A stretch of 64,000 bases of DNA from Ideonella sp. (GCA_016721465.1 JADKIA010000009.1:248001-312000); one strand, 5' to 3'; shown: positions 24,960 through 34,424, counted from the first letter of the stretch. Program-made: numbers and translations. The notes: generated from the letters alone by a model not told the origin.

Positions 24960-26459
24960 ATGGCCACCGCCAAATTCGAGACGCCCAAGCTCAAGCCCTA
25001 CCCGGTGATCCCCTTGATCGCCGAAGGCGCCATGGCGCACAGCAAGCCCTATGTGGCCTCGCCCAAGATCCAGGAGGCCATCGGCTTTCCGGGTGAACTG
25101 AGCGACGGTTGGGAGCAGCGCGCCGTGGCCAAGATGGGCGAGCTGCTGGGCAAGTACCGCTCCTTGCGCGTCTACATGGACGCCTGCGTGCACTGCGGCG
25201 CCTGCTCGGACAAGTGCCACTACTTCCTGGGCACCGGCGACCCGAAGAACATGCCGGTGGCGCGGCAGGACCTGATGCGCGCGGTGTACCGCCGCTACTT
25301 CACCTTCGCCGGCAAGCACTTCCCCAAGCTGGTGGGCGCGGTGGACATGAGCCGCGAAGTGCTGGACGAGTGGTGGAGCTACTACAACCAGTGCTCGGAG
25401 TGCCGCCGCTGCTCGGTCTTCTGCCCCTACGGCATCGACACCGCCGAGGTGACGATGGCCGCGCGCGAGATCATGGACTCGGTGGGCCATGGCCAGAAGT
25501 ACGCCAACGAAATCATCGGCAAGGTGCACCGCATCGGCAACAACCTGGGCATCCCGGGGCCGGCGCTGGAGGACACGCTGCTCGGGCTGGAAGAAGACAC
25601 GCTCGAAGAAACCGGCGTGGCCGTGCGCTTTCCGCTCGACGTGGAAGGCGCCGAGGTGCTGCTGGTCACGCCCAGCGCCGATTTCTTCTCCGAGCCGCAT
25701 GTGGAGAGCCTGATCGGCTACGCCAAGGTCTTCCATGCCGCCGGCATCAGCTGGACGCTCTCATCGAAGGCCAGCGAGGCCGGCAATTTCGGCCTGTTCA
25801 TCGGCAACTACGAGCAGATGCGCAACATCTCGATGCGGGTGAAGGAGGCGGCACAGCAGCTCGGCGTCAAGCGCATCGTGGTGGGCGAGTGCGGCCATGC
25901 CTGGCGCGTGGCCTACAGCTTCTGGAACACGCTGATCGGCCCCTTCGACTGGCTGGATGCCCGCTACCCGGTGCCGCAGCACATCTGCGAGTTCACGCAC
26001 GACCTGATCCAGCGCGGCGCGCTTCGGTTCGACAAGTCGAAGAACGACGACCGCATCATCACCTTCCACGACTCCTGCAACGTGGCGCGCGCCTCGCGCA
26101 TGGGCAGGGTGCCCGGCGGGCAGTTCGTCATCCCGCGCGAGATCATCAAGGCGGTGGCCAACCGCTTTCACGACATGGCGCCGGGCACGATCCACGAGTC
26201 CACCTTCTGTTGCGGTGGCGGCGGGGGGCTGCTCACGGACGATCTGCTGGAACTGCGCGTCAAGGGTGCGCTGCCCCGGATGGAGGCCCTGAAGCACGTG
26301 GTCGACGACCACGGCGTGAACTTCATGGCCACGATCTGCGCCATTTGCAAGGCGCAGTTCAGCAAGGTGCTGCCGGCCTATGGCTTCGACATGAGCATGG
26401 TCGGCGGCGTGCATCAACTGGTGAGCAAGGCCATCGTGCTCGGCGAACCCAACTCCTGA
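24960..26459 (+). CDS. dsrK: DsrK, HdrD-like iron-sulfur protein
   Basis: The 499-residue cytoplasmic subunit has two 4Fe-4S motifs (CVHCGACSDKC, about residue 77; CSECRRCSVFCPYG, about 145). It also has CCG-type motifs for the non-cubane catalytic cluster (GECGHAWR, TFCCGGGGG, ATICAICKAQF), as in HdrD. It is thought to reduce or oxidise the DsrC Cys pair. Partner of DsrM, 18 nt upstream. Followed by the SQR-like gene after 14 nt, which is not the usual order. Confidence 0.95.
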   Translation: MATAKFETPKLKPYPVIPLIAEGAMAHSKPYVASPKIQEAIGFPGELSDGWEQRAVAKMGELLGKYRSLRVYMDACVHCGACSDKCHYFLGTGDPKNMPVARQDLMRAVYRRYFTFAGKHFPKLVGAVDMSREVLDEWWSYYNQCSECRRCSVFCPYGIDTAEVTMAAREIMDSVGHGQKYANEIIGKVHRIGNNLGIPGPALEDTLLGLEEDTLEETGVAVRFPLDVEGAEVLLVTPSADFFSEPHVESLIGYAKVFHAAGISWTLSSKASEAGNFGLFIGNYEQMRNISMRVKEAAQQLGVKRIVVGECGHAWRVAYSFWNTLIGPFDWLDARYPVPQHICEFTHDLIQRGALRFDKSKNDDRIITFHDSCNVARASRMGRVPGGQFVIPREIIKAVANRFHDMAPGTIHESTFCCGGGGGLLTDDLLELRVKGALPRMEALKHVVDDHGVNFMATICAICKAQFSKVLPAYGFDMSMVGGVHQLVSKAIVLGEPNS

Positions 26460-26473
26460 ATCGAGGTAACACC

Positions 26474-27763
26474 ATGGCCCACATCGTCATCCTGGGTGCC
26501 GGCATCGGCGGCATGCCGGCGGCGTACGAGATGCGCGAGATGCTGCCCAAGGAGCACAAGATCACCGTGATCAACGCGGTGGACTTCTTCCAGTTCGTGC
26601 CCTCCAACCCCTGGCTGGCGGTGGGTTGGCGCAAGCCCGATGACCTGATGCTGAAGGTGGGGCCGCTGCTGGCCCGCAAGGGCATCGATTTCATCGCCAA
26701 GCTGGTGACCAAGATCGACCCCGAGGCCAACCGCCTGGAGCTGATGGACGGCCAGTCGGTGAACTACGACTACCTGGTCATCACCACCGGCCCCAAGCTG
26801 AGCTTTGCCGAAGTGCCCGGCGCCGGGCCGGTGCACTCCGGTGGTGGCGGCCACACGCACTCGGTGTGCACCGTGCCGCACGCCGAGGCCTTCTGGGCCG
26901 ACTACCAGAAATTCCTCGAGAACCCGGGCCCGGTGGTGATCGGTGCGATGCCCATGGCCAGCTGCTTCGGCCCGGCCTACGAGTTCGCCTTCATCCTCGA
27001 CACCGACCTGCGCAAGCGCAAGCTGCGCAACAAGGTGCCGATCACCTTTGTCACCAGCGAGCCCTACATCGGCCACCTGGGGCTGGGCGGCGTGGGCGAC
27101 TCCAAGTCCATGCTCGAGTCGGAGATGCGCAACCGCGACATGAAGTGGATCACCAACGCCAAGACCACCAAGGTGGAGGAAGGCAAGCTGTTCACGACGC
27201 AGCTCGACGACCTGGGGCAGGTGTTCAAGGAGCACGAGGTGCCCTTCAAGCTGTCGATGATGCTGCCGGCCTTCAAGGGCGTGGACGCGGTGGCTGCGGT
27301 GCCCAACCTGTGCAACCCGCGCGGCTTCGTGCTGATCGACGAGTACCAGCGCAGCAAGGCCTACAAGAACATCTTCTCGGCCGGCGTGTGCGTGGCCATT
27401 CCGCCCGTGGAAGTCACTCCGGTGCCCACCGGCGCGCCCAAGACCGGCTACATGATCGAGACCATGGTCACGGCGATCGTGCACAACATCGCCGACGAGT
27501 TGCGCGGCAGCACCGCCAGCACCAAGGCCACCTGGAACGCGATCTGCCTGGCCGACATGGGCGACACCGGCGCGGCCTTCGTGGCGCTGCCGCAGATCCC
27601 GCCGCGCAACGTGAACTGGTTCAAGAAGGGCAAGTGGGTGCACCTGGCCAAGATCGCCTACGAGAAGTACTTCATGCGCAAGCTGAGGACCGGCAACTCC
27701 GAGCCGATCTACGAGAAGTACATCCTCAAGGCCCTGGGCATCATGCGCCTGACGGCCAAGTGA
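26474..27763 (+). CDS. sqr: Sulfide:quinone oxidoreductase-family flavoprotein
   Basis: The 429-residue protein starts with an FAD-binding GxGxxG (MAHIVILGAGIGGMPAAYEM). SQR signature features are FVPSNPWLAVGW and MPMASCFGPAYEF. Candidate redox Cys lie at HSVCTVPHAEA, MASCFGP and VPNLCNPRGF. The C-terminal PTGAPKTGYMIETMV and the helical end (KYILKALGIMRL) fit membrane attachment. It would oxidise sulfide to sulfur in the periplasm and reduce quinone. The position between dsrK and dsrL is unusual; gene spacing of 14 and 26 nt suggests cotranscription. The exact SQR type was not assigned. Confidence 0.8.
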   Translation: MAHIVILGAGIGGMPAAYEMREMLPKEHKITVINAVDFFQFVPSNPWLAVGWRKPDDLMLKVGPLLARKGIDFIAKLVTKIDPEANRLELMDGQSVNYDYLVITTGPKLSFAEVPGAGPVHSGGGGHTHSVCTVPHAEAFWADYQKFLENPGPVVIGAMPMASCFGPAYEFAFILDTDLRKRKLRNKVPITFVTSEPYIGHLGLGGVGDSKSMLESEMRNRDMKWITNAKTTKVEEGKLFTTQLDDLGQVFKEHEVPFKLSMMLPAFKGVDAVAAVPNLCNPRGFVLIDEYQRSKAYKNIFSAGVCVAIPPVEVTPVPTGAPKTGYMIETMVTAIVHNIADELRGSTASTKATWNAICLADMGDTGAAFVALPQIPPRNVNWFKKGKWVHLAKIAYEKYFMRKLRTGNSEPIYEKYILKALGIMRLTAK

Positions 27764-27789
27764 CGCAGACCTTCCGGGAGACCCATTCG

Positions 27790-29748
27790 ATGTCCGCCAC
27801 CGCCGACAACACGCCCGTCAAGCCCTTGAACTTCCGCCGCTACAAGGATGGCGACAACAAGCCGCTCGCCTGGCAGCAGGAGATCTTCGACGCCGACCAT
27901 TCGCACAAGTGCCCCACCTACATCCAGAGCACGCCGCCCTGCCAGGGTGCGTGCCCCTCGGGCGAGGACATCCGCGGCTACCTCAACATCGTGCGCGGCA
28001 TCGAGAAGCCGCCGGCCGGCGTGCCCTGGCAAGAGTACGCCTGGCGTCGCCTGACCGAGGCCAATCCGCTGCCCTCGGTGATGGGCCGCGTGTGCCCGGC
28101 GCCCTGCGAGTCGGGCTGCAACCGCAACCAGGTCGAGGACTTCGTCGGCATCAACTCGGTCGAGCACTTCCTCGGCGAGTGGGCCATCGAACACCAGCTG
28201 GCCTTTCCCAAGCCGACCGAATCCACTGGCAAGAAGGTCGCCGTGATCGGCGGCGGACCGGCCGGTCTGTCGGTCGCCTACCAGTTGGCACGCAAGGGCC
28301 ACGCGGTGACGCTGTTCGACGAGCGCGCCGAGCTGGGCGGCATGATGCGCTACGGCATCCCGGGCTTTCGCACACCGCGCGCGGTACTCGACGCCGAAAT
28401 CCAGCGCATCATCGACCTGGGCGTGCAGACGCGCATGAACTGCCGCATCGGCACGGACGTGACGCTGGAGCAGATCCAGCGCGAGTTCGACGCCGTGTTC
28501 CTGGGCCTGGGCGCACAGAGCGGCCGGCCACTGCCGGTGGAAGGATCGGACGCGCCCAATTGCGTCACCGCCACGGCCTTCCTGAAGGCCTTCAACGACG
28601 GCCGCATGCAGCACGTGGGCAAGCGCGTGGTGGTGGTCGGCGGCGGCGACACCTCGATCGACGTGGCCACGGTGGCGCGACGCCTCGGCCACATCGACCA
28701 GATCCATGAATCGGACCGGCCGGAAAACGCCATCGCGGGCTTCGCCGCGCACGACGCGGCCCTGCTGTCCAGGCGCCAGGGTGCGGAGGTGACGCTGACC
28801 TCGATCTTCCAGATCGACAAGATGCAGGCCAGCAAGCACGAGGTGGAGCACGCGCTGGGCGAGGGCATCGCCATCCGCGGCGGCATGGCGCCGGTGGCGG
28901 TGATCCGCGACGCCAGCGGCCGCGCCACCGCGCTGCGCGTGGTGCGCTGCGAGGCCAAGATCGTCGGCGGCAAGCTGGACGTGAAGACCATCGCCGGCAC
29001 CGAAGAGGACATCGAGGCCGACCTGATCGTCTCGGCCATCGGCCAGGCGGTGGATTTCAGCGGGTTGGAAGTGCTGAACAACGGCAAGGGCGGCATCACC
29101 AGCGACAAGAACTACCAGGTTCAGGGCCAGGCGGGGATGTTCGTCGGCGGCGACGTGGTGCGCCCGCACCTGCTCACCACCGCCATCGGCCATGGCGCGA
29201 TCGCCGCCGATGGCATCGACCGTCTGCTGCGCAGCGAAGCGCTGGACAAGCGGCCGAAGATCGACGTGCACAGTTTCGACCTGACGCGCAAGATGATCGA
29301 GAAGGGCCTGAAGATCACCACGATCGACAAGCCGCTGTGGGGCACCGACGCCAGCACCGGCGCCATCCACAACTACGACAACCGCAGCGACCGTTACGTC
29401 ATCCCGCACAACGAGCTGTTCCTCGGCCACTTCCAGTACACGCCGCGCAACCGCCGCAAGATTGTGTCGCTGAGTGCGGACGAGGCCCTGAGCAACTTCG
29501 AAGAACGCCTGTTGCCGCTGCTGGAGGCGCAAGCGCAGGCCGAAGCCAAGCGCTGCATGAGCTGTGGCCAGTGCTTCGAGTGCGACAACTGCGTGGTCTA
29601 TTGCCCGCAGACGGCGGTGTTCAAGGTGAAGAAGGCCCAATCCACCACCGGCCGCTATGTGGACACCGACTACAACAAATGCATCGGCTGCCACATCTGC
29701 AAGGACGTGTGCCCGACAGGCTACATCCAGATGGGCCTCGGCGAGTAG
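27790..29748 (+). CDS. dsrL: DsrL, iron-sulfur flavoprotein NAD(P)H:acceptor oxidoreductase
   Basis: The 652-residue protein matches the GltD-like DsrL. An N-terminal cluster region (KCPTYIQSTPPCQGACPSG, RVCPAPCESGCNR) is followed by FAD (VAVIGGGPAGLSVAYQLA, about 155) and NAD(P)-binding (VVVVGGGDTSIDVATVARR) folds. A C-terminal two-cluster ferredoxin has CMSCGQCFECDNCVVYCP and CIGCHICKDVCPTGYI. DsrL associates with DsrAB and in the oxidative pathway transfers electrons to NAD+. 5 nt before dsrJ. Confidence 0.95.
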   Translation: MSATADNTPVKPLNFRRYKDGDNKPLAWQQEIFDADHSHKCPTYIQSTPPCQGACPSGEDIRGYLNIVRGIEKPPAGVPWQEYAWRRLTEANPLPSVMGRVCPAPCESGCNRNQVEDFVGINSVEHFLGEWAIEHQLAFPKPTESTGKKVAVIGGGPAGLSVAYQLARKGHAVTLFDERAELGGMMRYGIPGFRTPRAVLDAEIQRIIDLGVQTRMNCRIGTDVTLEQIQREFDAVFLGLGAQSGRPLPVEGSDAPNCVTATAFLKAFNDGRMQHVGKRVVVVGGGDTSIDVATVARRLGHIDQIHESDRPENAIAGFAAHDAALLSRRQGAEVTLTSIFQIDKMQASKHEVEHALGEGIAIRGGMAPVAVIRDASGRATALRVVRCEAKIVGGKLDVKTIAGTEEDIEADLIVSAIGQAVDFSGLEVLNNGKGGITSDKNYQVQGQAGMFVGGDVVRPHLLTTAIGHGAIAADGIDRLLRSEALDKRPKIDVHSFDLTRKMIEKGLKITTIDKPLWGTDASTGAIHNYDNRSDRYVIPHNELFLGHFQYTPRNRRKIVSLSADEALSNFEERLLPLLEAQAQAEAKRCMSCGQCFECDNCVVYCPQTAVFKVKKAQSTTGRYVDTDYNKCIGCHICKDVCPTGYIQMGLGE

Positions 29749-29753
29749 CTTTC

Positions 29754-30143
29754 ATGTGGCGCGCACTCTTGTCGATGATCTTGGCGCTGTGCACGGTGTC
29801 GGCCTGGGCGTCCGATGACAACGGCCGCACACCCAAGCCGGTGATCGAGCGCGCCGTGGCTGGCAAGACCTGCGTGGCCGACCCGGCCTTCATGCGCCGC
29901 GAGCACATGAGCCTGCTCAAGCACCAGCGCGACGACACGGTGCACGGCGGCATCCGCGGTGCGAATGCCAAGTACAGCCTGAAAGCGTGCATCGACTGCC
30001 ATGCGAGCCAGAAGACCGGCAGTGTCGTGAAGGCCGAGACCAACTTCTGCGTCAGCTGCCACAGCTACGCAGCGGTGAAGATCGATTGCTTCGAGTGCCA
30101 CACGAGCAAGCCACGCGCGTTGGCTCAAGGAGGGTCCAAGTGA
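29754..30143 (+). CDS. dsrJ: DsrJ periplasmic triheme cytochrome c
   Basis: The 129-residue protein has an N-terminal uncleaved-type anchor (WRALLSMILALCTVSAWAS) and three CxxCH heme motifs (CIDCH, CVSCH, CFECH), as in other DsrJ. An additional Cys (KTCVADPAFM) may be the known Cys ligand of one heme. It is the periplasmic part of DsrMKJOP. Its stop overlaps the GTG start of dsrO (GTGA). Confidence 0.93.
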   Translation: MWRALLSMILALCTVSAWASDDNGRTPKPVIERAVAGKTCVADPAFMRREHMSLLKHQRDDTVHGGIRGANAKYSLKACIDCHASQKTGSVVKAETNFCVSCHSYAAVKIDCFECHTSKPRALAQGGSK

Positions 30144-30868
30144 GCCGCCGCGGCTTCCTCGGCGTGGCCGCCGCCGCCATCGGTGGTGCGATGCTGGCGC
30201 CCGGCATCCAGCTGATCGAGGTCGCGCGGGCCGCCACGCCGGCGGGTGCTGCGGGCGCCAACCCCCAGGTGCGCTGGGGCATGCTGATCGACACGACGAA
30301 GTGCGCCACGGGTTGTACCGATTGCGTCGCGGCCTGCAACACCGAGAACGGCCTCGACCCCAAGCCCTCGCCCACCTCGGCGCAGTGGATCCGCAAGATC
30401 GAGATCAAGGAGATCAAGACCGGCCGCCAGGCCTCGGCGCCGGTGATGTGCCAGCACTGCGCCGAGCCGCCCTGCGTGGACGTGTGCCCCACCGGCGCCT
30501 CGTTCAAGCGCGCCGACGGCATCGTGCTGGTCGACCGCCACGCCTGCATCGGCTGCCGCTACTGCATGATGGCCTGCCCCTTCAAGGCGCGCTCCTTCGT
30601 GCACGAGGAACTCAGCGAGCAAAAGCCCGACGTGCCGCGCGGCAAGGGCTGTGTCGAGAGCTGCACGCTGTGCGTGCACCGCATCGACCAGGGCGAGAAG
30701 ACCACCGCTTGCGCCGAGGCCTGCACCAAGGCCGGTCATGGCGCCATCGTCTTCGGCGACCTGAACGATCCGCAAAGCGAGATCTCGCGCCGCGTGCGAG
30801 AGATCCAGACCAGCCAGCTGCGCGCCGATCTGAAGCTCGACCCGGGCGTCAGGTACCACGGAATCTGA
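30140..30868 (+). CDS. dsrO: DsrO periplasmic ferredoxin-like protein
   Basis: GTG 30140 overlaps the dsrJ stop and has AAGGAGGG upstream. The 242-residue product starts with a Tat signal (SRRGFLGVAAAAIGGAML). Four Cys groups for 4Fe-4S clusters follow: CATGCTDCVAAC, CQHCAEPPCVDVCP, CIGCRYCMMACP and CVESCTLCVHR. It connects the periplasmic DsrJ to the membrane DsrP. Operon position between dsrJ and dsrP is standard. Confidence 0.94.
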   Translation: MSRRGFLGVAAAAIGGAMLAPGIQLIEVARAATPAGAAGANPQVRWGMLIDTTKCATGCTDCVAACNTENGLDPKPSPTSAQWIRKIEIKEIKTGRQASAPVMCQHCAEPPCVDVCPTGASFKRADGIVLVDRHACIGCRYCMMACPFKARSFVHEELSEQKPDVPRGKGCVESCTLCVHRIDQGEKTTACAEACTKAGHGAIVFGDLNDPQSEISRRVREIQTSQLRADLKLDPGVRYHGI

Positions 30869-30883
30869 ACGAGCGGCCATCCC

Positions 30884-32068
30884 ATGCGATCCCCCCAAGA
30901 CATTCGCAAGTTCTGGTTGATGGTGGCGCTCGGGGGTGCCCTCACCGCCGTCGGCCTCGGCGCTGCGCATTTCATGGAGCTGCACGGCCACATCGTCACG
31001 GGCATGAACAACCAGGTGGTGTGGGGCCTGCCGCATGTGTTCGCGATCTTCATGGTGGTGGCCGCCTCGGGCGTGCTCAACGTGGCCTCCATCGGCTCGG
31101 TGTTCGGCCAGCCGGTGTACAAGCCGCGCGCGCCGCTGTCGGGCCTGTTGTGCCTGGCCTTGCTGGCCGGTGGCCTGATGGTGCTGATGCTCGACCTGGG
31201 CCGGCCCGAGCGCGTGATCGTCGCGGCCACGCACTACAACTTCAAGTCGGTGTTCGCCTGGAACGTGATCCTGTACTCGGGCATGAGCGGCATCGTCATC
31301 GTCTACCTGTGGACCATGTTCGAGCGGCGGATGAACGCCTGGTCCAAGCCGGCGGGCCTGGCCGCACTGGTGTGGCGCTTCGTGTTGACCACCGGCACCG
31401 GCTCGATCTTTGCCTTCCTGGTCGCACGCCCTGCCTATGGCACGGCCTTGCTGGCGCCGCTGTTCATCGTGCTGTCCTTCGGCTGGGGGCTGGCCGCCTT
31501 CCTGATCGTGCAGTCGACGATGTACGCCTGGGAGAAGCAGCACCTCGACGCCGCCGTGCAGCGGCGCATGGCGCGCCTGCTGGGCACCTTCATCTTCGCG
31601 TCGCTGTACCTGGTGGCCGTGTACCACCTGACCAACCTGTACTACGCCCGCCAGGGCGCGTTCGAAGCCTTCATCCTGCTGGGCCGCGGCGGCGGCGACC
31701 TGTATGCGCTGCTGTTCTGGGGCGGCTATGTGCTGCTGGGCTCGGTGCTGCCGCTGGTGCTGCTGTTCCATCCCAGGCTCGGTGGCGAGCGCTGCACGCT
31801 CGCAGCCACCTTCCTGATCGTCGCCGGCGCGTTTTCGTGGCTGTATGTGTTCATCATCGGCGGCCAGGCGTTTCCGCTGGACCTCTTGCCGGGCCATGAG
31901 GTGAGCAGCAGCTTCGGCGACGGTGTCGTGGCGGTGTATCGGCCCTCGCTGCCGGAATTGCTGCTGGGCATCGGTGGCCTGGGCGCGGCCTTCCTGATGA
32001 CCACCATCGGCGTGCGCGTGCTCGACTTCATGCCGCAGGATGACTTTGTGCCTGCCGCCAAGGCCTGA
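30884..32068 (+). CDS. dsrP: DsrP NrfD-type integral membrane subunit
   Basis: The 394-residue protein has about ten hydrophobic segments, typical of NrfD/PsrC quinone-reactive subunits. Examples are FWLMVALGGALTAVGLGAAH and LLVGS-like loops with DLGRPERV. It exchanges electrons between DsrO and quinone. It is followed after 5 nt by dsrN, so the operon continues unbroken. Confidence 0.93.
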   Translation: MRSPQDIRKFWLMVALGGALTAVGLGAAHFMELHGHIVTGMNNQVVWGLPHVFAIFMVVAASGVLNVASIGSVFGQPVYKPRAPLSGLLCLALLAGGLMVLMLDLGRPERVIVAATHYNFKSVFAWNVILYSGMSGIVIVYLWTMFERRMNAWSKPAGLAALVWRFVLTTGTGSIFAFLVARPAYGTALLAPLFIVLSFGWGLAAFLIVQSTMYAWEKQHLDAAVQRRMARLLGTFIFASLYLVAVYHLTNLYYARQGAFEAFILLGRGGGDLYALLFWGGYVLLGSVLPLVLLFHPRLGGERCTLAATFLIVAGAFSWLYVFIIGGQAFPLDLLPGHEVSSSFGDGVVAVYRPSLPELLLGIGGLGAAFLMTTIGVRVLDFMPQDDFVPAAKA

Positions 32069-32073
32069 TCGCC

Positions 32074-33504
32074 ATGCACCGCCTGCTCGTCTCCGCCGCG
32101 CACAAGTCCTCGGGCAAGACCACGCTGTCGATCGGCCTGGTCGCCGCGCTCACGGAGCGCGGCCGCGTGGTGCAGCCGTTCAAGAAGGGCCCGGACTACA
32201 TCGACCCGATGTGGTTGGCCCGCGCCGCTGGCCGGCCTTGCTTCAACCTCGATCCCTACCTGATGGACGACGCGTCCATCGCCGACCTGTTCGCGGGCCA
32301 ATCCATCGGCGCCGATCTGGCGCTGGTGGAAGGCAACAAGGGCTTGTACGACGGGCTGGCACTGGACGGCAGCAACAGCAATGCGGCCGTCGCACGCCGG
32401 CTCGGGCTGCCGGTGCTGCTGGTGATCGACGCGCGCGGCATGACGCGCGGCATCGCGCCGCTGATCCTGGGCTACCAGGCCTTCGACCGTGAAGTCAACA
32501 TCGCAGGGGTGATCCTCAACCGCCTGGGTGGTTCGCGGCACGAGTCCAAGCTGCGCGCGGTGATCGAGCACTACACCGATGTCCCGGTGCTGGGCGCCGT
32601 GGCCGAGGACGCGCGACTGTCGATGACCGAACGCCACCTGGGCCTGATGCCATGCGCCGAGGTCGAGGGCGCCGAGGCCCATGTGCGCGAGATCGGGCGC
32701 ATCGTCGCGGCGCAGGTCGATCTGGGCCGCGTGCAGGCGCTGGCCGCCGCTGCCCCGCCGCAGCCGCGGACGGGTGCGCCGGCACCGGCAGCGCCGATGC
32801 GCCGCGCCGATGTGCGCATCGGCATTGCACGCGACCGCGCCTTCGGTTTCTACTACCCGGACGACCTGGCCGCGCTGCAGGCCGCTGGCGCCGAGCTGGT
32901 GCCCGTCGATACCCTGCAGGATGAGCGGCTGCCGGCCATCGACGGCCTGTTCATCGGTGGCGGATTCCCCGAGACCTGCATGGACGCGCTGGAGGCCAAC
33001 GCCGCACTGCGCGGCGAGCTGCGCCAGGCCATCGCCGCCGGCCTGCCGGTGCATGCCGAATGCGGTGGGCTGATGTACCTGTCGCGCAGCATCACCTGGC
33101 AGGGCCGCACCGCGCGCATGGTGGGCGCAATTCCGGGCGACACGGTGATGCACGCCAAGCCCGTGGGCCGCGGCTATGTGCACCTGCAGGAAACCGGCGC
33201 CATGCCCTGGGGCACCGCGGATGGTGGCATCGTGCGCGGTCACGAGTTTCACCACTCCAGCCTGGAGAACCTGGACCCCGGCGTGGCCTTTGCCTACCGC
33301 GTCCGGCGCGGCCATGGCGTGGACGGGCAACACGACGGCGTGCTGGTGCACAACGCGCTGGCGTCGTATGCGCACCTGCGCAGCGCGGCCGGCTCGCAGT
33401 GGGCGTCGCGCTTCGTCGAGTTCGTGCGCGCTCAGCGCGCGCGGCGCGTGGCGCATGTCCAACCAGCGGCGGTGCGTTCCTCGAAGCCGGCGCCGAGGCC
33501 ATGA
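32074..33504 (+). CDS. dsrN: DsrN, siroheme amidase (CobB/CbiA-like)
   Basis: The 476-residue protein resembles cobyrinic acid a,c-diamide synthase. An N-terminal P-loop region is seen in HKSSGKTTLSIGLVAAL, and a C-terminal class-I-like glutaminase domain contains the nucleophile Cys in VHAECGGLMYLSR and a His in GHEFHHSS. DsrN amidates siroheme for DsrAB. The stop overlaps the next ATG (ATGA at 33501-33504). Confidence 0.92.
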   Translation: MHRLLVSAAHKSSGKTTLSIGLVAALTERGRVVQPFKKGPDYIDPMWLARAAGRPCFNLDPYLMDDASIADLFAGQSIGADLALVEGNKGLYDGLALDGSNSNAAVARRLGLPVLLVIDARGMTRGIAPLILGYQAFDREVNIAGVILNRLGGSRHESKLRAVIEHYTDVPVLGAVAEDARLSMTERHLGLMPCAEVEGAEAHVREIGRIVAAQVDLGRVQALAAAAPPQPRTGAPAPAAPMRRADVRIGIARDRAFGFYYPDDLAALQAAGAELVPVDTLQDERLPAIDGLFIGGGFPETCMDALEANAALRGELRQAIAAGLPVHAECGGLMYLSRSITWQGRTARMVGAIPGDTVMHAKPVGRGYVHLQETGAMPWGTADGGIVRGHEFHHSSLENLDPGVAFAYRVRRGHGVDGQHDGVLVHNALASYAHLRSAAGSQWASRFVEFVRAQRARRVAHVQPAAVRSSKPAPRP

Positions 33505-33857
33505 CGGCGGCCTCGGCCCAACGCACGGTGATGGTCGAAGGCCGGGCCGTGCCCACCGACAGCGAGGGCTATCTGCAACACCTGGGCGACTGGTCCGAGG
33601 CCTTCGCCGAGGCGCTGGCGCGCGAGGAAGGTCTTGTGCTGACGCCGGCGCACTGGGAGCTGATCCGCTACCTGCGGGCCCACTACCAGGAACACGGTGT
33701 GCAGGCCCAGGTGCGCGTGATGATCAAGCACTGCTCTGAAGCGTGGGGGCCGCAACGCGGCAGCAACCACCACCTGCACGACATGTTTCCGATCGGTGGC
33801 CCGCAGAAGCAGGGCAACCGCCTGGCCGGCCTCTTGCGCACCAAGGGCGAACACTGA
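33501..33857 (+). CDS. DsrC-family protein lacking both C-terminal cysteines (RspA-like)
   Basis: The 118-residue protein shows DsrC/TusE family sequence (SEGYLQHLGDWSEAFAEALA, LTPAHWELIRYLRAHYQEHG). The arm reads GGPQKQGNRLAGLLRTKGEH, so both redox Cys positions are replaced and there is no C-terminal Cys. The only Cys (IKHCSEAWG) is elsewhere. Such Cys-free paralogues have been called RspA and are thought to be regulatory. ATGA overlap with dsrN indicates translational coupling. It replaces the dsrR gene seen after dsrN in some sulfur oxidisers. Confidence 0.85.
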   Translation: MTAASAQRTVMVEGRAVPTDSEGYLQHLGDWSEAFAEALAREEGLVLTPAHWELIRYLRAHYQEHGVQAQVRVMIKHCSEAWGPQRGSNHHLHDMFPIGGPQKQGNRLAGLLRTKGEH

Positions 33858-33899
33858 AACGGACCCGCCACCCTGCCCACCCTCATCACGACCGGACCC

Positions 33900-34418
33900 A
33901 TGAAACCCATCCCCACCCTGCTGGCTCTGGCCATTGCCCTCGCGGCGCCCGGCGTCTGGTCGCAATCACCACCCGTGGCCATGTCGCCGCCCTGGGCCCA
34001 GGCCATGTGCGCCGCCTGGAACAGCGATGCGGTGCTGACCGACAAGCTGGTCGAATCCGGCTGGATGAAGAACGACGGCGGTCGCGGCTTCAAGCTCATG
34101 CAGATCTACCGGGCCGACTGCCCGAAGGCCGCGCGCATCGAGATGCAGATCGCGCTCAAGGACAGCAAGGCGCACTGCGAGTACGGTGGTGCGTCGCGCA
34201 CCGACAAGCTCGACGGCGGGGCCGACTACCTGATGTGGGCCGACACGCCGCGCTGGCGCGAGATGGGCGCGGGCGAGTACGGCCCGATGAAGGCAATGAT
34301 GTTCGGCCGCCTCAACTTCGAGGGACCGAAGCTGGAGGCGATGGGCAACATGGGCCCGTTCCAGAACTTCCTGTTGCTGGTGGGCAAGGTGGCGGGTGAT
34401 TGGGCCGCCTGCCCCTGA
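33900..34418 (+). CDS. Secreted SCP-2-like (sterol-carrier fold) protein
   Basis: The 172-residue protein has a signal peptide (MKPIPTLLALAIALAAPGVW) and a mature part with lipid-carrier SCP-2-like patterning (AARIEMQIALKDSKAHCEYG, YLMWADTPRWREMGAGEYG). The family assignment comes from the latter motif and size. It starts 42 nt after the RspA-like gene and ends 6 nt before the convergent response regulator gene. A role in hydrophobic sulfur or lipid binding is only suggested by context. Confidence 0.55.
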   Translation: MKPIPTLLALAIALAAPGVWSQSPPVAMSPPWAQAMCAAWNSDAVLTDKLVESGWMKNDGGRGFKLMQIYRADCPKAARIEMQIALKDSKAHCEYGGASRTDKLDGGADYLMWADTPRWREMGAGEYGPMKAMMFGRLNFEGPKLEAMGNMGPFQNFLLLVGKVAGDWAACP

Positions 34419-34424
34419 CCGCAT

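Noticed and set aside
27709..29694. Long minus-strand open frame of 661 codons
   Set aside because: It lies opposite dsrL, which has clear motifs. The antisense product has no recognisable domain.
33501..33857. dsrR
   Set aside because: DsrR is an IscA-like protein; this sequence aligns with DsrC/TusE and has no IscA-type Cys pattern.
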